A DNA stretch of 64,000 bases from JACKHO01 sp041398745 (GCA_041398745.1 JAWKUB010000013.1:50574-114573), one strand, 5' to 3'. Shown: positions 16,942 to 27,454, counted from the first letter of the stretch. Notes: generated from the sequence alone by a model not told the origin. Made by a program: numbers and translations.

Positions 16942-17265
16942 TGCCACAGGTTTCCTCCGTATAGTCCGTTTGTCCAGTACACGGATTCACCACGCGACCG
17001 TTTGCTTGGCGCGTAAACAGCGGTCGGCATCTTCATCTCTGAACTGTGTAGGCCGATTTCGACATGTCAAGCAACCGGGACGATAAGGGCGCATTCCTCC
17101 GATCGGCTCAGTTTTGCGAATCAGCCCAACGGCTGACGCCCAGCCAGGGCTAACTCTTTCTGCGACATGTCATTTCAAAACCCGGTGGAATAGACATTCC
17201 TGTCTTTGTCTTCCCAGAAGATGCTTCATGGGCAGTAAGGTCTTGAACCCACCTCCAGGAGCAGG
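16942..17265. other. Intergenic region between convergent genes
   Basis: It separates the plus-strand cluster from the minus-strand Tricorn-like gene. I see no supported gene, RNA or clear terminator, only short imperfect repeats such as AGACATTCCTGTCT. Confidence 0.5.
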
Positions 17266-20200
17266 TTATTCCATTTCACGCTCGGAGTTCTTGATGAGAT
17301 GTGGACTCTTCTTCTGGCTTGCCTTTTTGACATCCTTCAATAGAACTTCGATGGCCTTTTCGAGTTGGCGGTCTTTGCCCAGTGGCAGTTCGCCAGGCTC
17401 GGGCCAGACGACGTGGTGTGGGACGGCTCCATTGAGCTCCATGTCCTGGCCGGTTCCGAGCACGAACCAGCCTCGGAATGGTTGCCGAATAAGACCGTAG
17501 TCCATGACACGAGCTTCGCCGGTACTGATCACTGCTCCGGCCGTCGGAACGCCGATGACCTTTCCTCGCTTGAGAGTCTTGATGGCGTGGCTGAAGATTT
17601 CTGCATTACTGCCACTGTTCTGATTGCAAAGGACAACGATCGGCTTTTGCCAGGTCGCGTAGACCATGCGGTCTTGTGGATAACCGGGTCCCCCTCCACG
17701 GGGAACTGTCGCCGCGTGCCGGGGTTGAGTGAGGGCCGTCAGAAGATGATCCGTGATGCTGCCGCCCGGGTTTTCGCGAACGTCGATGATCAATCCTTCT
17801 TTCCCGTAACCGGCGTTGTAAAGCTGACGTTCAAATTCCAGGAAATTCGCATCCCGCATGTACTGGATATGCAGGTATCCGAGTCTGCCCTCAGAAAGCT
17901 CTTCGACGGCTTGCCGCGTCTCCTCAATGAATTGCGGGTAGAGGAGAGCACTGGCCGACTCATAAGAAATGGGGCGCAGGTAGACCTGTCGTTCTTCGCC
18001 GGCGACTGATTTCACAACCAGTTCGATATCACGATCCAGTCGGCCATTGAGAACCGTTGTTAAGTCAAGATCTGGATCGACTGCGGTCCCATCGATGCTC
18101 AGAACGGTTTCACCCGGTTCGATTTTGCTGAGTGCCTTATCAGCGGGGGATGTCATGATGACATCACGCACCAGCAGGCCAGGGCCTTGATGATTCGTGG
18201 CAAAGCGAATGCCAAGGTGGGCGGTCTGAGGTCGCAGTTGGGACTGAGTTGGATCCTCAGCTTCGGCGGGAAGGGGCTTGAAACCAAGGTGAGATCCATT
18301 TAGTTCTCCAAGCATCATACTGACAACTTCCGTCAGTTCGTCCGGGTTGGTTGCCCGGGCGGCGACTGGTTCATACTTCCGGCGAATCGCGTCCCAGTTG
18401 TGATTGTTAAACCGGTCGTCGTACCAGTTGTCTCGCATCAGACGCCATGCCGTGTTGAAGGCCGCCTTATGACGAATGGCTACCGACATCTGCTGTTGGG
18501 CGGTGAAGGCGTAACTTTCAATGGTTCCCTTGCCAACATCGAGAGTGGCTGGAGTTCCATCTATGAGCCAGGCAACCTTGCCAGAATCATCCAGGTAGCC
18601 GAGAAAATCGCCTGTTTTTTCTGTCACCAGTTTCGGCTTCAGACGATCGGGTATTTCGACAGAGTAAGTACCCTTCTTGCCGTCCACTGTTCCCTGGAAT
18701 GCCAATGTCTTTCCATCTTTGGACCAGAACAGCCCGAATTCGGTGCTGTCAGGAATTGCGATGCGCCTGACACGTTCATGCAAGTTGTCGAAATCGATTT
18801 GCACATCGACGAGTTTCTCTTCGTTCTTTTTGTCGGCTTCTCCTGGGGTGGCCGACTTCTCTTCGCTCTGCCCATCATCACCTTTGTCTTGATTGGCATT
18901 ATTCGACTTCTCTTCCCCGTCTCCGACCGCCGACGGATCCGGCTTTTCTTCTTTCTTCTTGCGGGCTTTGTCGAGTTTCTCCAAGGCCTTTTCCAGCGTT
19001 CGGTCGCGACTGGACTGTTCATTGTCCTCTGCCTGCAGAAAGACGTAGTAGACATCCCATTCGCTGGCACTGCGGCGACCGACGAAAGCAATCTTTTTGC
19101 CGTCTGGAGACCAGGCGGGTGAGAAGTCATTGTCCGGGTGCCGCGACACATTGTACGGCTCACGCGAACCATCGATGGGAGCAATCCAGATTTCACTATT
19201 AAAATCGTTGTCGTACTTGGAATAAACGAGCCACTTCCCGTCCGGCGAAAAATCGTACGAGAACTCGTGGCTGGGGGTATCGAAGCCGTCACTGACCAGC
19301 GTACCGTGCTTCCCTTCGAGGTCAGTAACCCAAAGAGCACCCGGCTTCTTCACGAACGCAATATGCTCGCCGTCAGGACTGAGCTGCAAATTCAATTCTG
19401 TCGCCGCATCGTTCGTGATGCGCTTGATGTCGAACTGCTCATTCTGCCACCAGTACAAATCTGCGTTCTGCGGCGTCGCTTTGAAGATGTCGACCTGACC
19501 TGCTTCGTCGCTAATGAAGAGCAGAGCCTGGCTCCCCTGGACAAACAGCGGCTCGCTCTCGAAATGCTCCGTTGAAGTCACAGCGACTGGTTCTTTGAGT
19601 TCAGTGTCCATGACCCAGATATCGCCACCTGCTGCAAAGGCCATTTCAAGTCCATCGGACGTGAAGGTGCCCTCTGTTGCCTTGGTTACAGCGCGGCGCA
19701 GTGTGTCATCGGTGGGTGAGTCTGCTGAGAATTCGAGTTTGATTTTGACTGGCTTTACGTCTTTCTCAGGTTTCAGCCGGTACAGGTCAAAGAGATGCCG
19801 AAAGACGATGACTGAACCATCCCGTGAAATGCAGGGATAGACGACAAAGTCGTCTTCAAACGAGGTGAGTTCTCGTGACTCCGCGGCAGCAAAATCATAC
19901 TCGCGCAAATTGAACGTTCCAGATTCAGCTCCACAGTAATAAAACCCACTGCCGTCCGGCTTCCACAGCGGAGATCGGCAGCCATTGGGGTGGTCGAGGA
20001 TCTTCTCGAATGTTTTCTCGTTGATGTCGTATCTCCAAATCTGCGCTGCTTTGGATCCGTGATACCCTTTCCTCCACCAGCGTTCACCTTCGCGCACGAA
20101 GAGCAGTTGCTTGCCATCGGGCAAGAGTCGTCCTTCGTCGCCGTACGCGTCAAAGAGTAGTTGTTCGGATTTGCGCTCGTTCACGTCAATTAAGAAGAAC

Positions 20201-20625
20201 CGATCCGGCTCCTTCCAGTGATGATCGCGCCTCGCCTGAGTCAGGACCGTCTTGCCGTCCCCTGCCCACTCGAGGAGTTGATACCCTGCCGTGTGAAATG
20301 TCACCTGTCGCGGTGCTCCACCGGCTGTTGGCATCGTATAGACTTGAGACGACCCTTCCCGATCGCTGATGAAGCCCAACTCCTTTCCATCAGGCGAATA
20401 GCAAGGTTGTGTGTCTTTTGCCGGATGAAAAGTGAGGCGTTTGATGGTTCCTCCTCCGCTGCTGACCGTCCAGATGTCCCCGGCGTAACTAAACGCAATT
20501 TCGCTGCCGTCAGGGGAAAGTGCTGGTGGTCCCGGGAGCAAGACCGAGTCAGCTTGCAACGCAGCATTCGTACCCAGAAGCACAATCAGGAGAAATTGCA
20601 GGCCGATTTGTCTCAGAGTCATCAT
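17266..20625 (-). CDS. Tricorn-like serine protease (propeller, PDZ, S41 peptidase)
   Basis: It encodes 1,119 residues with an N-terminal signal peptide (about 5-25). An extensive WD40-like/TolB-like propeller occupies about 30-530 (repeats LSPDGSEIAF, YSPDGKELGF, LSPDGEHIAF). A highly charged, low-complexity insert follows at about 545-605 (Lys/Glu/Asp/Ser-rich). A C1-type helical region contains the probable catalytic His in LNGSHLG (near 765). A PDZ domain (about 785-870) precedes a tail-processing S41 domain with IIDVRENPGG and the probable nucleophile Ser in NSGSNAEIF. Tricorn proteases degrade peptides; the signal peptide implies a periplasmic role here. A second ATG lies immediately after the first. 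The window has no partner aminopeptidase gene. Confidence 0.92.
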   Translation of the reverse strand: MMTLRQIGLQFLLIVLLGTNAALQADSVLLPGPPALSPDGSEIAFSYAGDIWTVSSGGGTIKRLTFHPAKDTQPCYSPDGKELGFISDREGSSQVYTMPTAGGAPRQVTFHTAGYQLLEWAGDGKTVLTQARRDHHWKEPDRFFLIDVNERKSEQLLFDAYGDEGRLLPDGKQLLFVREGERWWRKGYHGSKAAQIWRYDINEKTFEKILDHPNGCRSPLWKPDGSGFYYCGAESGTFNLREYDFAAAESRELTSFEDDFVVYPCISRDGSVIVFRHLFDLYRLKPEKDVKPVKIKLEFSADSPTDDTLRRAVTKATEGTFTSDGLEMAFAAGGDIWVMDTELKEPVAVTSTEHFESEPLFVQGSQALLFISDEAGQVDIFKATPQNADLYWWQNEQFDIKRITNDAATELNLQLSPDGEHIAFVKKPGALWVTDLEGKHGTLVSDGFDTPSHEFSYDFSPDGKWLVYSKYDNDFNSEIWIAPIDGSREPYNVSRHPDNDFSPAWSPDGKKIAFVGRRSASEWDVYYVFLQAEDNEQSSRDRTLEKALEKLDKARKKKEEKPDPSAVGDGEEKSNNANQDKGDDGQSEEKSATPGEADKKNEEKLVDVQIDFDNLHERVRRIAIPDSTEFGLFWSKDGKTLAFQGTVDGKKGTYSVEIPDRLKPKLVTEKTGDFLGYLDDSGKVAWLIDGTPATLDVGKGTIESYAFTAQQQMSVAIRHKAAFNTAWRLMRDNWYDDRFNNHNWDAIRRKYEPVAARATNPDELTEVVSMMLGELNGSHLGFKPLPAEAEDPTQSQLRPQTAHLGIRFATNHQGPGLLVRDVIMTSPADKALSKIEPGETVLSIDGTAVDPDLDLTTVLNGRLDRDIELVVKSVAGEERQVYLRPISYESASALLYPQFIEETRQAVEELSEGRLGYLHIQYMRDANFLEFERQLYNAGYGKEGLIIDVRENPGGSITDHLLTALTQPRHAATVPRGGGPGYPQDRMVYATWQKPIVVLCNQNSGSNAEIFSHAIKTLKRGKVIGVPTAGAVISTGEARVMDYGLIRQPFRGWFVLGTGQDMELNGAVPHHVVWPEPGELPLGKDRQLEKAIEVLLKDVKKASQKKSPHLIKNSEREME

Positions 20626-21021
20626 CGAGGTCTATTCCAAGTCAACGGGTAATCCACAGAGTGCGCATTGCTACGCATAACCGAGTTTAGATTTGATTTG
20701 CACCGGAAGCATCTCAAGAATTGCAAGAAATCTGTTCTCCACAGAAGGAGTCCATATTTGAGACAATATGCGAGGATTTCACGTCATTCGGAATGACGCA
20801 AACCGTTGACTGTGTGTGAGTTCGCCTTTCGCCTGTGACTCCGTTCTTGGGGGCGGTTGGGTGGGGACCTCTTCGAGTATTGGAGAAAGGGATCACCAGT
20901 AGGTGCTCCGCGCCAGAGTCAACATGAAATCAGGGAAGCTGGATCTTTCCAGCGTCCGCGGTGAAGCGGCATGGCAGGCTATCCCTGCCGACCTCGCAGC
21001 GATTGTTAGCCTGATATTTCC

Positions 21022-21099
21022 ACTGTCGCACAAGCGACGCCCCTGGAGGCCTACCTCCGTGTGGAAAATCGAATTCTTCGGGCCGAGTTGCCGAAGTAG
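21022..21099 (+). pseudogene. Possible integrase/transposase remnant
   Basis: In one frame, a short segment ending at TAG (21097-21099) reads like PLEAYLRVENRILRAELPK. This recalls the N-terminal part of rve-type integrases common in planctomycetes, with residues on a Y-x-x-x-E-N-R-I-L-R pattern. Nothing upstream or downstream continues the frame. The remaining 584 bp between the Tricorn-like and cytochrome genes (20626-21209) holds no supported gene. The call rests on remembered family patterns and is weak. Confidence 0.25.
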
Positions 21100-21209
21100 A
21101 TCTTTGCGGCAAAACGAGACCAGACCTGGTTGCTGAGATTGACGGACTTCGCTCAAGTCTGGAAAGCCATCGGTCTCGAATCACCATGACTTATGTGTAA
21201 TCGGTAGCC

Positions 21210-22616
21210 TCACGGTAACTCCCACGAGTGGATGTTTCCAGCGGTGTCGCCAGCGAGGACCGCTGAACCATCGTTTGACAACGCGACTCTAATGGGTAGC
21301 ACGCGAACGCCTGTCGGAGTTGGTACAGTCGCGACACTTGATTCGGCTATCGAGAACTTCTTCACTTCGCTGCCGTTCGTTGACCAGACTTTCACGACGC
21401 CATCGCGACCGCAGGTGACAAGTTCACCCTTTGGTCCAAAGCGGCAATCCAGCACACCACCTGAGTGGGCGTTGGGTTTGGTTGTCAGCGGCCAGCCGTC
21501 TTTCACGTCCCACCAGACAACGGTGCCATCCTCGCCACACGACGCGACGACCTCGGAATCGCTCCGCCAGGATAGAGCTCGCACCGACTTTTTGTGTTCG
21601 GAGAACGGCAGGATGACACCGCCAGTTTTTCCGTCCCAAAGATGGATGTTTCCAATTCGATCGCCGGTCACCAGGTACTTTCCATCTGGCGAAAAGGCGA
21701 CCGCGGTAACCCAGTCCGTATGCTTGTCGATGGTGGCTTTGAGGCTGCCATCGGACGTTGAATACAACTTCACGAGGCGGCTGGTACAGCCGATAGCGAC
21801 CAGTTCCTCGTTCGGCGAAATGTCAGCCGCAATAATGGCATCGGGTTCATCAGCGACGCTCGCGAGGCGTTCGCCCGTCGCGACGTCGAATAGTACTACG
21901 GATCCACTTTGCACTGGCTTTCCGCCTGCGGCGAGCAGCAGACGTCCGGAGCGGCTGAAGGTCAGAACCAGTGGCTCGCCTTCGGGAAATTGAATTGCTC
22001 CATAAGGGCTGCGGTTTTTCGGCGCAAACAAATCAATGGCACCATATGAACTACTGGCAGCGACCGGGGCCTGTGGGCTCGCGGCCAGAGCAAGCACTGG
22101 ATAGGGGCGATTTGTCGCTTTACGTTCAAAGGTTGGCAATTCGGAGGGTACAGGTCCCATGCCAGTATTCGCCAATGTACCGACAGGCTTGAAACCAAGC
22201 GTTCGCATTTCGGCCACGGAACTTCCCGAATTCTCCCGCAATCCCGTGTCGATCCACTTACTGATCAACGCCAAAGTCTCTGCGGGCAGCCGGTCACCAT
22301 CGGGGGGCATGCGTTCTCCCTCTTCCGTCGACATCAGTACCTCGATGAGCCGACTGGCGGATGAACGGCCAGCCACCACGATTTTGCCGCCGCCACTTCC
22401 TTTCATGACGTCCGCATACGTGGTCAGGTTCAGTCCGGCTTCCTGCTTGCCCTCGCCATGACAAGTGGCGCACGACTTCTTGAATACCGAGGCGATGTGG
22501 TCTTCGTATGTAATCGGCTTCAAATTGTCGTCATCACCACGGGCGTGAGACCCGATGGCAACGACAGTCGCTGCCATCAGCGCCGATAGAAAGAAGTGAC
22601 GGAGCTGCAAATGCAT
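21210..22616 (-). CDS. Cytochrome c (PSCyt1-type) fused to WD40 repeats
   Basis: It encodes 468 residues. The signal peptide spans about 1-27 (hydrophobic LSALMAATVVAIG). A c-type cytochrome domain (about 35-135) has the heme-binding motif CATCH and downstream Met in ERMPPDGDRL. The remainder (about 190-468) is a WD40 propeller with repeats such as VAFSPDGKYLVTGDRIGNIHLWD and CGEDGTVVWWD. ATG 22616 is preferred because earlier in-frame codons would precede the signal peptide. It is the last gene of the minus-strand cluster that begins at 28849, 56 bp after the DUF1549/DUF1553 protein. These fusions are typical of planctomycetes; electron transfer partners are unknown. Confidence 0.9.
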   Translation of the reverse strand: MHLQLRHFFLSALMAATVVAIGSHARGDDDNLKPITYEDHIASVFKKSCATCHGEGKQEAGLNLTTYADVMKGSGGGKIVVAGRSSASRLIEVLMSTEEGERMPPDGDRLPAETLALISKWIDTGLRENSGSSVAEMRTLGFKPVGTLANTGMGPVPSELPTFERKATNRPYPVLALAASPQAPVAASSSYGAIDLFAPKNRSPYGAIQFPEGEPLVLTFSRSGRLLLAAGGKPVQSGSVVLFDVATGERLASVADEPDAIIAADISPNEELVAIGCTSRLVKLYSTSDGSLKATIDKHTDWVTAVAFSPDGKYLVTGDRIGNIHLWDGKTGGVILPFSEHKKSVRALSWRSDSEVVASCGEDGTVVWWDVKDGWPLTTKPNAHSGGVLDCRFGPKGELVTCGRDGVVKVWSTNGSEVKKFSIAESSVATVPTPTGVRVLPIRVALSNDGSAVLAGDTAGNIHSWELP

Positions 22617-22672
22617 GGTTAAATCCGACGCGATACAAAATGAGGAACGACTGAGGAACAAGACTCCGTCCG

Positions 22673-24889
22673 TCAGTGGTTGAATAGAAACTCGCTCGAA
22701 TTGAGGAGTCCGGCAAAGATGTCTTCGTAGATTGCCGCGGGGTCGTCTTCCTCAACGAACTTCACCAGGGCTTCCAGTTCCGCAGGCGACGGACGACGCG
22801 AGAGCACGCGAACAAAAATTGCCTCGATGACGCCTGCGGGCGTCGACTCCTTGTCAATTATTTCCTTGAGCACTCCACTGGTCGCCGCCGTATGGACACG
22901 GGGACCAATTGTATCACCCACGAGCAGGTGCATGACTTGCGAGAGCGAGGGGTCGGTTCGTGTTTCACAAACGCAGACGGACTTCCGCGGCGACTGGCCA
23001 AAGGTGTCGAGAACGAAATCACCGGTTTCCGAGTAGTAGTGCTGCCGGTTGATGTAATTAATGGCCCTGGTGCCCGACGGAGCATTCGGGAAAGTCCGGG
23101 GAACGCCAGTAATGGACACAATGGAATCGAGCATGACGTCCGCTCGCAATCGCCGCAGTCTCGCATGCGAAAATTGTCGCTGATCGTTCTTGGCAGATGG
23201 AGTTGGCTCGGCCGAGAGTTGGTAGACCCGAGAATTGCAGATGTCCCGAATCATGGGCCGAATTCTCCGACCATGTTCGGCATAGCGGGCGGCGAGCGCC
23301 TCGAGCAACGGGCCGTTGGCAGGTGGGTTGGTAGCCCGGAAGTCATCCACTGGATCGACAATTCCCACACCGAACAAGTGAGCCCACAGCCGATTGGCCA
23401 TATTCCGATTAAAGAGATCGTTGCCGGGGTCTTTGATCCATGCAGCAAGTGCTCGGCGCGGGTCTCCCTCGCCACCGACGGGCTCAACCTCGCCAAGTAA
23501 TTTCGCAGGCACTGGTCGACCATCCACGGCATGCATTGCTGGGGGAGCAGAAGGGTCGAAAATAACTCGTCTATCGCGGCTGTCACTGCCAGGCTTCCGT
23601 TGTACACAGGTGAAGAAACTGACGAACCCGTAATAGTCATCCATGGTCCAACGATCGAACGGATGATTATGGCACTCGGCACACTGCATACGAACGCCAA
23701 GAAACAGCTGGGAGAAATCTGCAGCGAGCACCTTGGGATTCAGTCTGTAATCCTTAATGAGCATGGTATAGAGACCAGTCTCACCGTTGATGTTCGTGCT
23801 GCCCACTGCTGTGGCCATGTCTGCCACGACCTCGTCAAACGGCCTGTCGGCTGCGATTTGATCTCGCAACCAGGAATAGAACGCATTGGCTGGTTTGTGT
23901 GAGTCCGCCCGCCCCGTGTAGTCCTGACTATTGATGCGGCAGAGCTCGCCCCACAGCGCGGTCATGTAATCGGTGAAGTCTTCACTCTCAAGCAAGGCGT
24001 CGATTTTGCGTGCCCGCTTGTCAGGGGAGCTATCAGCCATGAACGCCTCGTACTCTTCGACTGTCGGCGTCCGGGCAGCAAGGTCGAGGGTGACACGTCG
24101 CAGGAACGTCTCGTCGTCGCAGACTTCGGACGGCACGATGCGCAGCTTCTGAAGTCGCTCAAAGACGAGGTGGTCAATGAAGTTGTTCTTCGGAGGATTC
24201 GGCCACACAAAACCCTCACCGGGTGGCAAGCCAATGACCTCAGCGCCAACGGTGAATCGACTGAATCGGGCAAAGACGGTTGTATCGCCAGGTCCCCGGG
24301 AGGTGACACGGCCAGTGGCGTCAATCTCGGCAACGCTGGGATTATTAGTGCCGAAGAGTGCAAGTGCCGTCACGTCACGAGTCGATCCGTCGGTATAGGT
24401 CGCCGTTACACGAACGTCGGCTGTCTGACCTGTCTTTTCGAATACCAGCGAAGGCTGCGAGACTGCAATGTCCGCCACGTCCGGCACACTGCCCACGTCA
24501 TCTGGGGCTGCTGCTTCAATCCAGGCGAGCAGTGTCTTGGCCAAATCGCTGTCACGGTCAAATCGTTTGCCACCGGAATGCGGTACCGCGCCAGTAGCCT
24601 TGAGCAGAAGGAGACTTTCCTCCGGCACGGCGACATTCACCCTTCGCCCCGGTATTTCCTCAACGGTACGACGATAGTCCCCAGCAGGGTCGTATCCGAA
24701 CAATGACAGCATGTAACCGTCTTTGCCCCGTGCAGAACCGTGACATGTGCCGGAGTTGCACCCAGCCCGAAAGAAAATCGGCATGACATCGCGCCGAAAG
24801 CTCGGAACGGTCGAGGTGTCCTCGGAGAAGGCGGTCGTCGGTGCCAAAGTCAGAGCCGCAAATAGCAGCGTCAGAATTGTTCTCATCAT
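22673..24889 (-). CDS. Secreted cytochrome-like protein with BIG2, DUF1549 and DUF1553
   Basis: It encodes 738 residues. A signal peptide (about 1-22) is followed by a cytochrome-like segment with heme motif CNSGTCHG (about 45). A bacterial Ig-like BIG2 domain (about 140-225) contains VTATYTDGSTRDVTALALF. DUF1549/PSCyt2 (about 240-430) includes RRVTLDLAARTPTVEEYEAF and a second CAECHNHPFDRW motif. DUF1553/PSD1 (about 480-735) follows and ends in NSSEFLFNH, the family-typical C-terminus. A start at ATG 24889 leaves AGGGA about 10 nt upstream. DUF1549/DUF1553 proteins are almost always encoded next to DUF1501 proteins, as here; their biochemical role is undetermined. Confidence 0.93.
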   Translation of the reverse strand: MMRTILTLLFAALTLAPTTAFSEDTSTVPSFRRDVMPIFFRAGCNSGTCHGSARGKDGYMLSLFGYDPAGDYRRTVEEIPGRRVNVAVPEESLLLLKATGAVPHSGGKRFDRDSDLAKTLLAWIEAAAPDDVGSVPDVADIAVSQPSLVFEKTGQTADVRVTATYTDGSTRDVTALALFGTNNPSVAEIDATGRVTSRGPGDTTVFARFSRFTVGAEVIGLPPGEGFVWPNPPKNNFIDHLVFERLQKLRIVPSEVCDDETFLRRVTLDLAARTPTVEEYEAFMADSSPDKRARKIDALLESEDFTDYMTALWGELCRINSQDYTGRADSHKPANAFYSWLRDQIAADRPFDEVVADMATAVGSTNINGETGLYTMLIKDYRLNPKVLAADFSQLFLGVRMQCAECHNHPFDRWTMDDYYGFVSFFTCVQRKPGSDSRDRRVIFDPSAPPAMHAVDGRPVPAKLLGEVEPVGGEGDPRRALAAWIKDPGNDLFNRNMANRLWAHLFGVGIVDPVDDFRATNPPANGPLLEALAARYAEHGRRIRPMIRDICNSRVYQLSAEPTPSAKNDQRQFSHARLRRLRADVMLDSIVSITGVPRTFPNAPSGTRAINYINRQHYYSETGDFVLDTFGQSPRKSVCVCETRTDPSLSQVMHLLVGDTIGPRVHTAATSGVLKEIIDKESTPAGVIEAIFVRVLSRRPSPAELEALVKFVEEDDPAAIYEDIFAGLLNSSEFLFNH

Positions 24890-24935
24890 CACGTTGATAT
24901 CCCTTACCATTTTGCGGTCTGGTTCGTCTGCCGAG

Positions 24936-27419
24936 TTACTTCTCTAGTCTGGGGTCAATTCGCAACTTACCTGAACCAGTTCGCAAATGTATTTCTTCGC
25001 CGTTGACCGAAAACTGAATGTCGCATTTGAGATCACTCACCAATCCGAGCAACGCGTCGTCGGTGGCCTCCAATTCTACGGCGACCTCCGTCGAGTCTTT
25101 GTCGATTGTGGGGGCTGAGCCAACGACCGACATACCAACAGGCAGGCCAATCATGTGAACACTTGCCTGCCCTTCAAAGGGGCGAACTTGCTTCACGGAC
25201 CAGCGATACGCAATTTTGTTTCCGCGGCGAACACTCTGCGGTTCGCTGGCGAGAGAAACAAAAGGTTCGGCGACCTCAATGTTGACGACTTTTGATGAAA
25301 CTCTGACGCGTTCCGAGCCAATGCTGGTGTCCCCTTTGACGGAGCTGTTCTCCTTGCCTCCGCGAGCTTGTGTCGTGGTGAGAATGACATAGAGAGGTGA
25401 ACTGCCGAGCTTTGCGCTGTCCGCGGCAGATAACGTCAGGTTCGCGACATCTTCGCCAGCGGGAATGATTTCCGCAGGCGATACGCCAACGCCCGGTGGA
25501 ACGAACTCACACTGCAGTTCAAGTGGTTCATCAAAGCCCGGTTCTCGAGAGATGACCACGGGAATGGTGATTTCGGAACCGCGCATGAGAGGTTGTCTCG
25601 GAGCCTTGAGGTCCACTGAGAATCCCGCTGGATCGCTGACAGCCATTGCAAATTGATTGACGCGGACATTACGCCAGGGATAGTGCGAGTACGAAACCCG
25701 TTGCAGGTTCTGCTGATTGACGGTCTCAAACGGTTCGCCCCCATCTGCTGGACGGGCAACGACACGCACCAGTGAGGCGGAGGGAGAAGCATTCGCATCG
25801 GCAATGAACGTCATTGGCCAGACCGACTGTAGTCCAGACAATTGTTGGGACGTCATCGTCACTCCCGGTGGTAAGCCCTCAATGTCCAAATCAATCGGGC
25901 CATTGAAGCTGCTTCCCTGTCCCGGATAGAGCGAAAGCGTGACAGTCCACTGACCTCCCCGAGGAATGGAGAGCGACGTTTTGCGTGGCCGCTCCGGCTT
26001 GTAGTCCTCCCAGGAGAGACCGACGTGAAGCGTGTTTGAAGGCGGTGCGATTTCGATGCGATAGACATACGTCGGTCCACCAAAACTGCGTGAATCCGAG
26101 ATGTCCAGCACGTACTCGCCGTCTTGCTTGGGAGTCCAAATGACCGAGGGATCAAACGTGTCGGGGAAATCACCGTGTCCGCCAAAGATGTCGCGTTCCT
26201 GTAATGTGGCGTCGTCTGCCTGGAGTTCAACGGCCCCCGGATTCCCAGACTCATCGACAGGACGCAACTTGATGGAGGGATCAACCGGTGAACCAAGTGA
26301 GCTCGCCCAGACTCGCACTTGCAGCGGCTCGTCCTTGCGAACGGTAATGCGAAACCGGTCAATTTCATCGGGCTTGGACAGAATCCCATTGATTGCCACT
26401 GGCGTCGCAGGAACTCGGGTTTCAGCAGCATTCGCCTCTTCGAGCACGTTGGGAAATGGGCTCGACCGAAGCGAAAGGGGAAGAGGCGCTTGTCCAAGGT
26501 GAGGGAACGTGCCGTGTAAGTGCGGCACGGCGACTACGTCCGAAACAGGCCCCAGGGGGTCGCCAAGCAACTGAACTTCGAGCGGCTCGCCAGCGGGACC
26601 ACCCAGCGGAAATACAGCCAACGGCCTGAAGAACTGCCCGATATGGATGGCGTACTCTCTGGCTTCGGGAATGAACATGGAACGCTTGAGGACGACCGTG
26701 TAATTACCGTCGACAGGTAACTGCACGGAAAGCAACGGGTCCTGCCGGTTCAGTGAAGAGTCATCGTTTCGGGCAATTCGCTTGCCTGAGGGATCGAGTA
26801 TGGTGACAACTGAATCATAGCCCTCAGGCACAGGGTTCCAGCGCAGGTCATCCCCCATTTTGACCATGTCCACTTCGACGGAAAGTCGTTGGCCCGCCTT
26901 CCCTGTTACTCGAAAACAATCGACGTCGTCTGCCTTGCTGTTTGAGAGCGTGCCGCGGACGGTGACATTTGAATCAACTTGAAGTGCGGTCTGGGCACTG
27001 TCATTCGTGTTCGGCTGGGCCTCGGCCTCGTCAACGACTGGAAACGGACCAACATGGACGGTCCCCATTGACGAGAGTCCAACGGCAGTCAGAACTCGAA
27101 AGGGGTACTCTCCAGGCCTGCAGTCGTTGTCGACTTCAAGCTGACAGACGAGCTGATTCTTCTGGTCATCAAATTGCGTTCCCACACAGCGAATCCCCGT
27201 CGGCGATTCGTTATCAACACCCAGGTCTGCTGTATTCGGTGGATAAAAAATCAACCCAAGTGCGTCGTGACGCCATTGGGTAATGACGATTTCACTCGTT
27301 GTTCCCCGACCAATGAGTCGTGGCGTCACACCAGCGATCCAGGGATCTGCCGACGCGACAACGCCCAGAACGAGCACGAGGATGGCAGACGAAACAATCG
27401 TCCTGCTGAATGCAAACAT
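24936..27419 (-). CDS. Secreted PPC-domain (pre-peptidase C-terminal) protein
   Basis: It encodes 827 residues with a signal peptide (about 1-23, ending VASAD). A pre-peptidase C-terminal-like beta domain near 145-245 contains VTVRGTLSNSKADDVDCFRV and GNYTVVLKR; a second lies near 345-460 (INGILSKPDEIDRFRI, DGEYVLDISDSRSFGG). The remainder is strand-rich Ig-like sequence. No peptidase active site is visible. It sits between the DUF1501 gene and the cytochrome-DUF1549 gene with short spacers (35 and 46 bp), so all are probably one operon. It probably acts as a secreted structural or binding component. Confidence 0.9.
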   Translation of the reverse strand: MFAFSRTIVSSAILVLVLGVVASADPWIAGVTPRLIGRGTTSEIVITQWRHDALGLIFYPPNTADLGVDNESPTGIRCVGTQFDDQKNQLVCQLEVDNDCRPGEYPFRVLTAVGLSSMGTVHVGPFPVVDEAEAQPNTNDSAQTALQVDSNVTVRGTLSNSKADDVDCFRVTGKAGQRLSVEVDMVKMGDDLRWNPVPEGYDSVVTILDPSGKRIARNDDSSLNRQDPLLSVQLPVDGNYTVVLKRSMFIPEAREYAIHIGQFFRPLAVFPLGGPAGEPLEVQLLGDPLGPVSDVVAVPHLHGTFPHLGQAPLPLSLRSSPFPNVLEEANAAETRVPATPVAINGILSKPDEIDRFRITVRKDEPLQVRVWASSLGSPVDPSIKLRPVDESGNPGAVELQADDATLQERDIFGGHGDFPDTFDPSVIWTPKQDGEYVLDISDSRSFGGPTYVYRIEIAPPSNTLHVGLSWEDYKPERPRKTSLSIPRGGQWTVTLSLYPGQGSSFNGPIDLDIEGLPPGVTMTSQQLSGLQSVWPMTFIADANASPSASLVRVVARPADGGEPFETVNQQNLQRVSYSHYPWRNVRVNQFAMAVSDPAGFSVDLKAPRQPLMRGSEITIPVVISREPGFDEPLELQCEFVPPGVGVSPAEIIPAGEDVANLTLSAADSAKLGSSPLYVILTTTQARGGKENSSVKGDTSIGSERVRVSSKVVNIEVAEPFVSLASEPQSVRRGNKIAYRWSVKQVRPFEGQASVHMIGLPVGMSVVGSAPTIDKDSTEVAVELEATDDALLGLVSDLKCDIQFSVNGEEIHLRTGSGKLRIDPRLEK

Positions 27420-27454
27420 GTTGTGTTGGCTCCGATGAAATCTCGCGTCTACTC

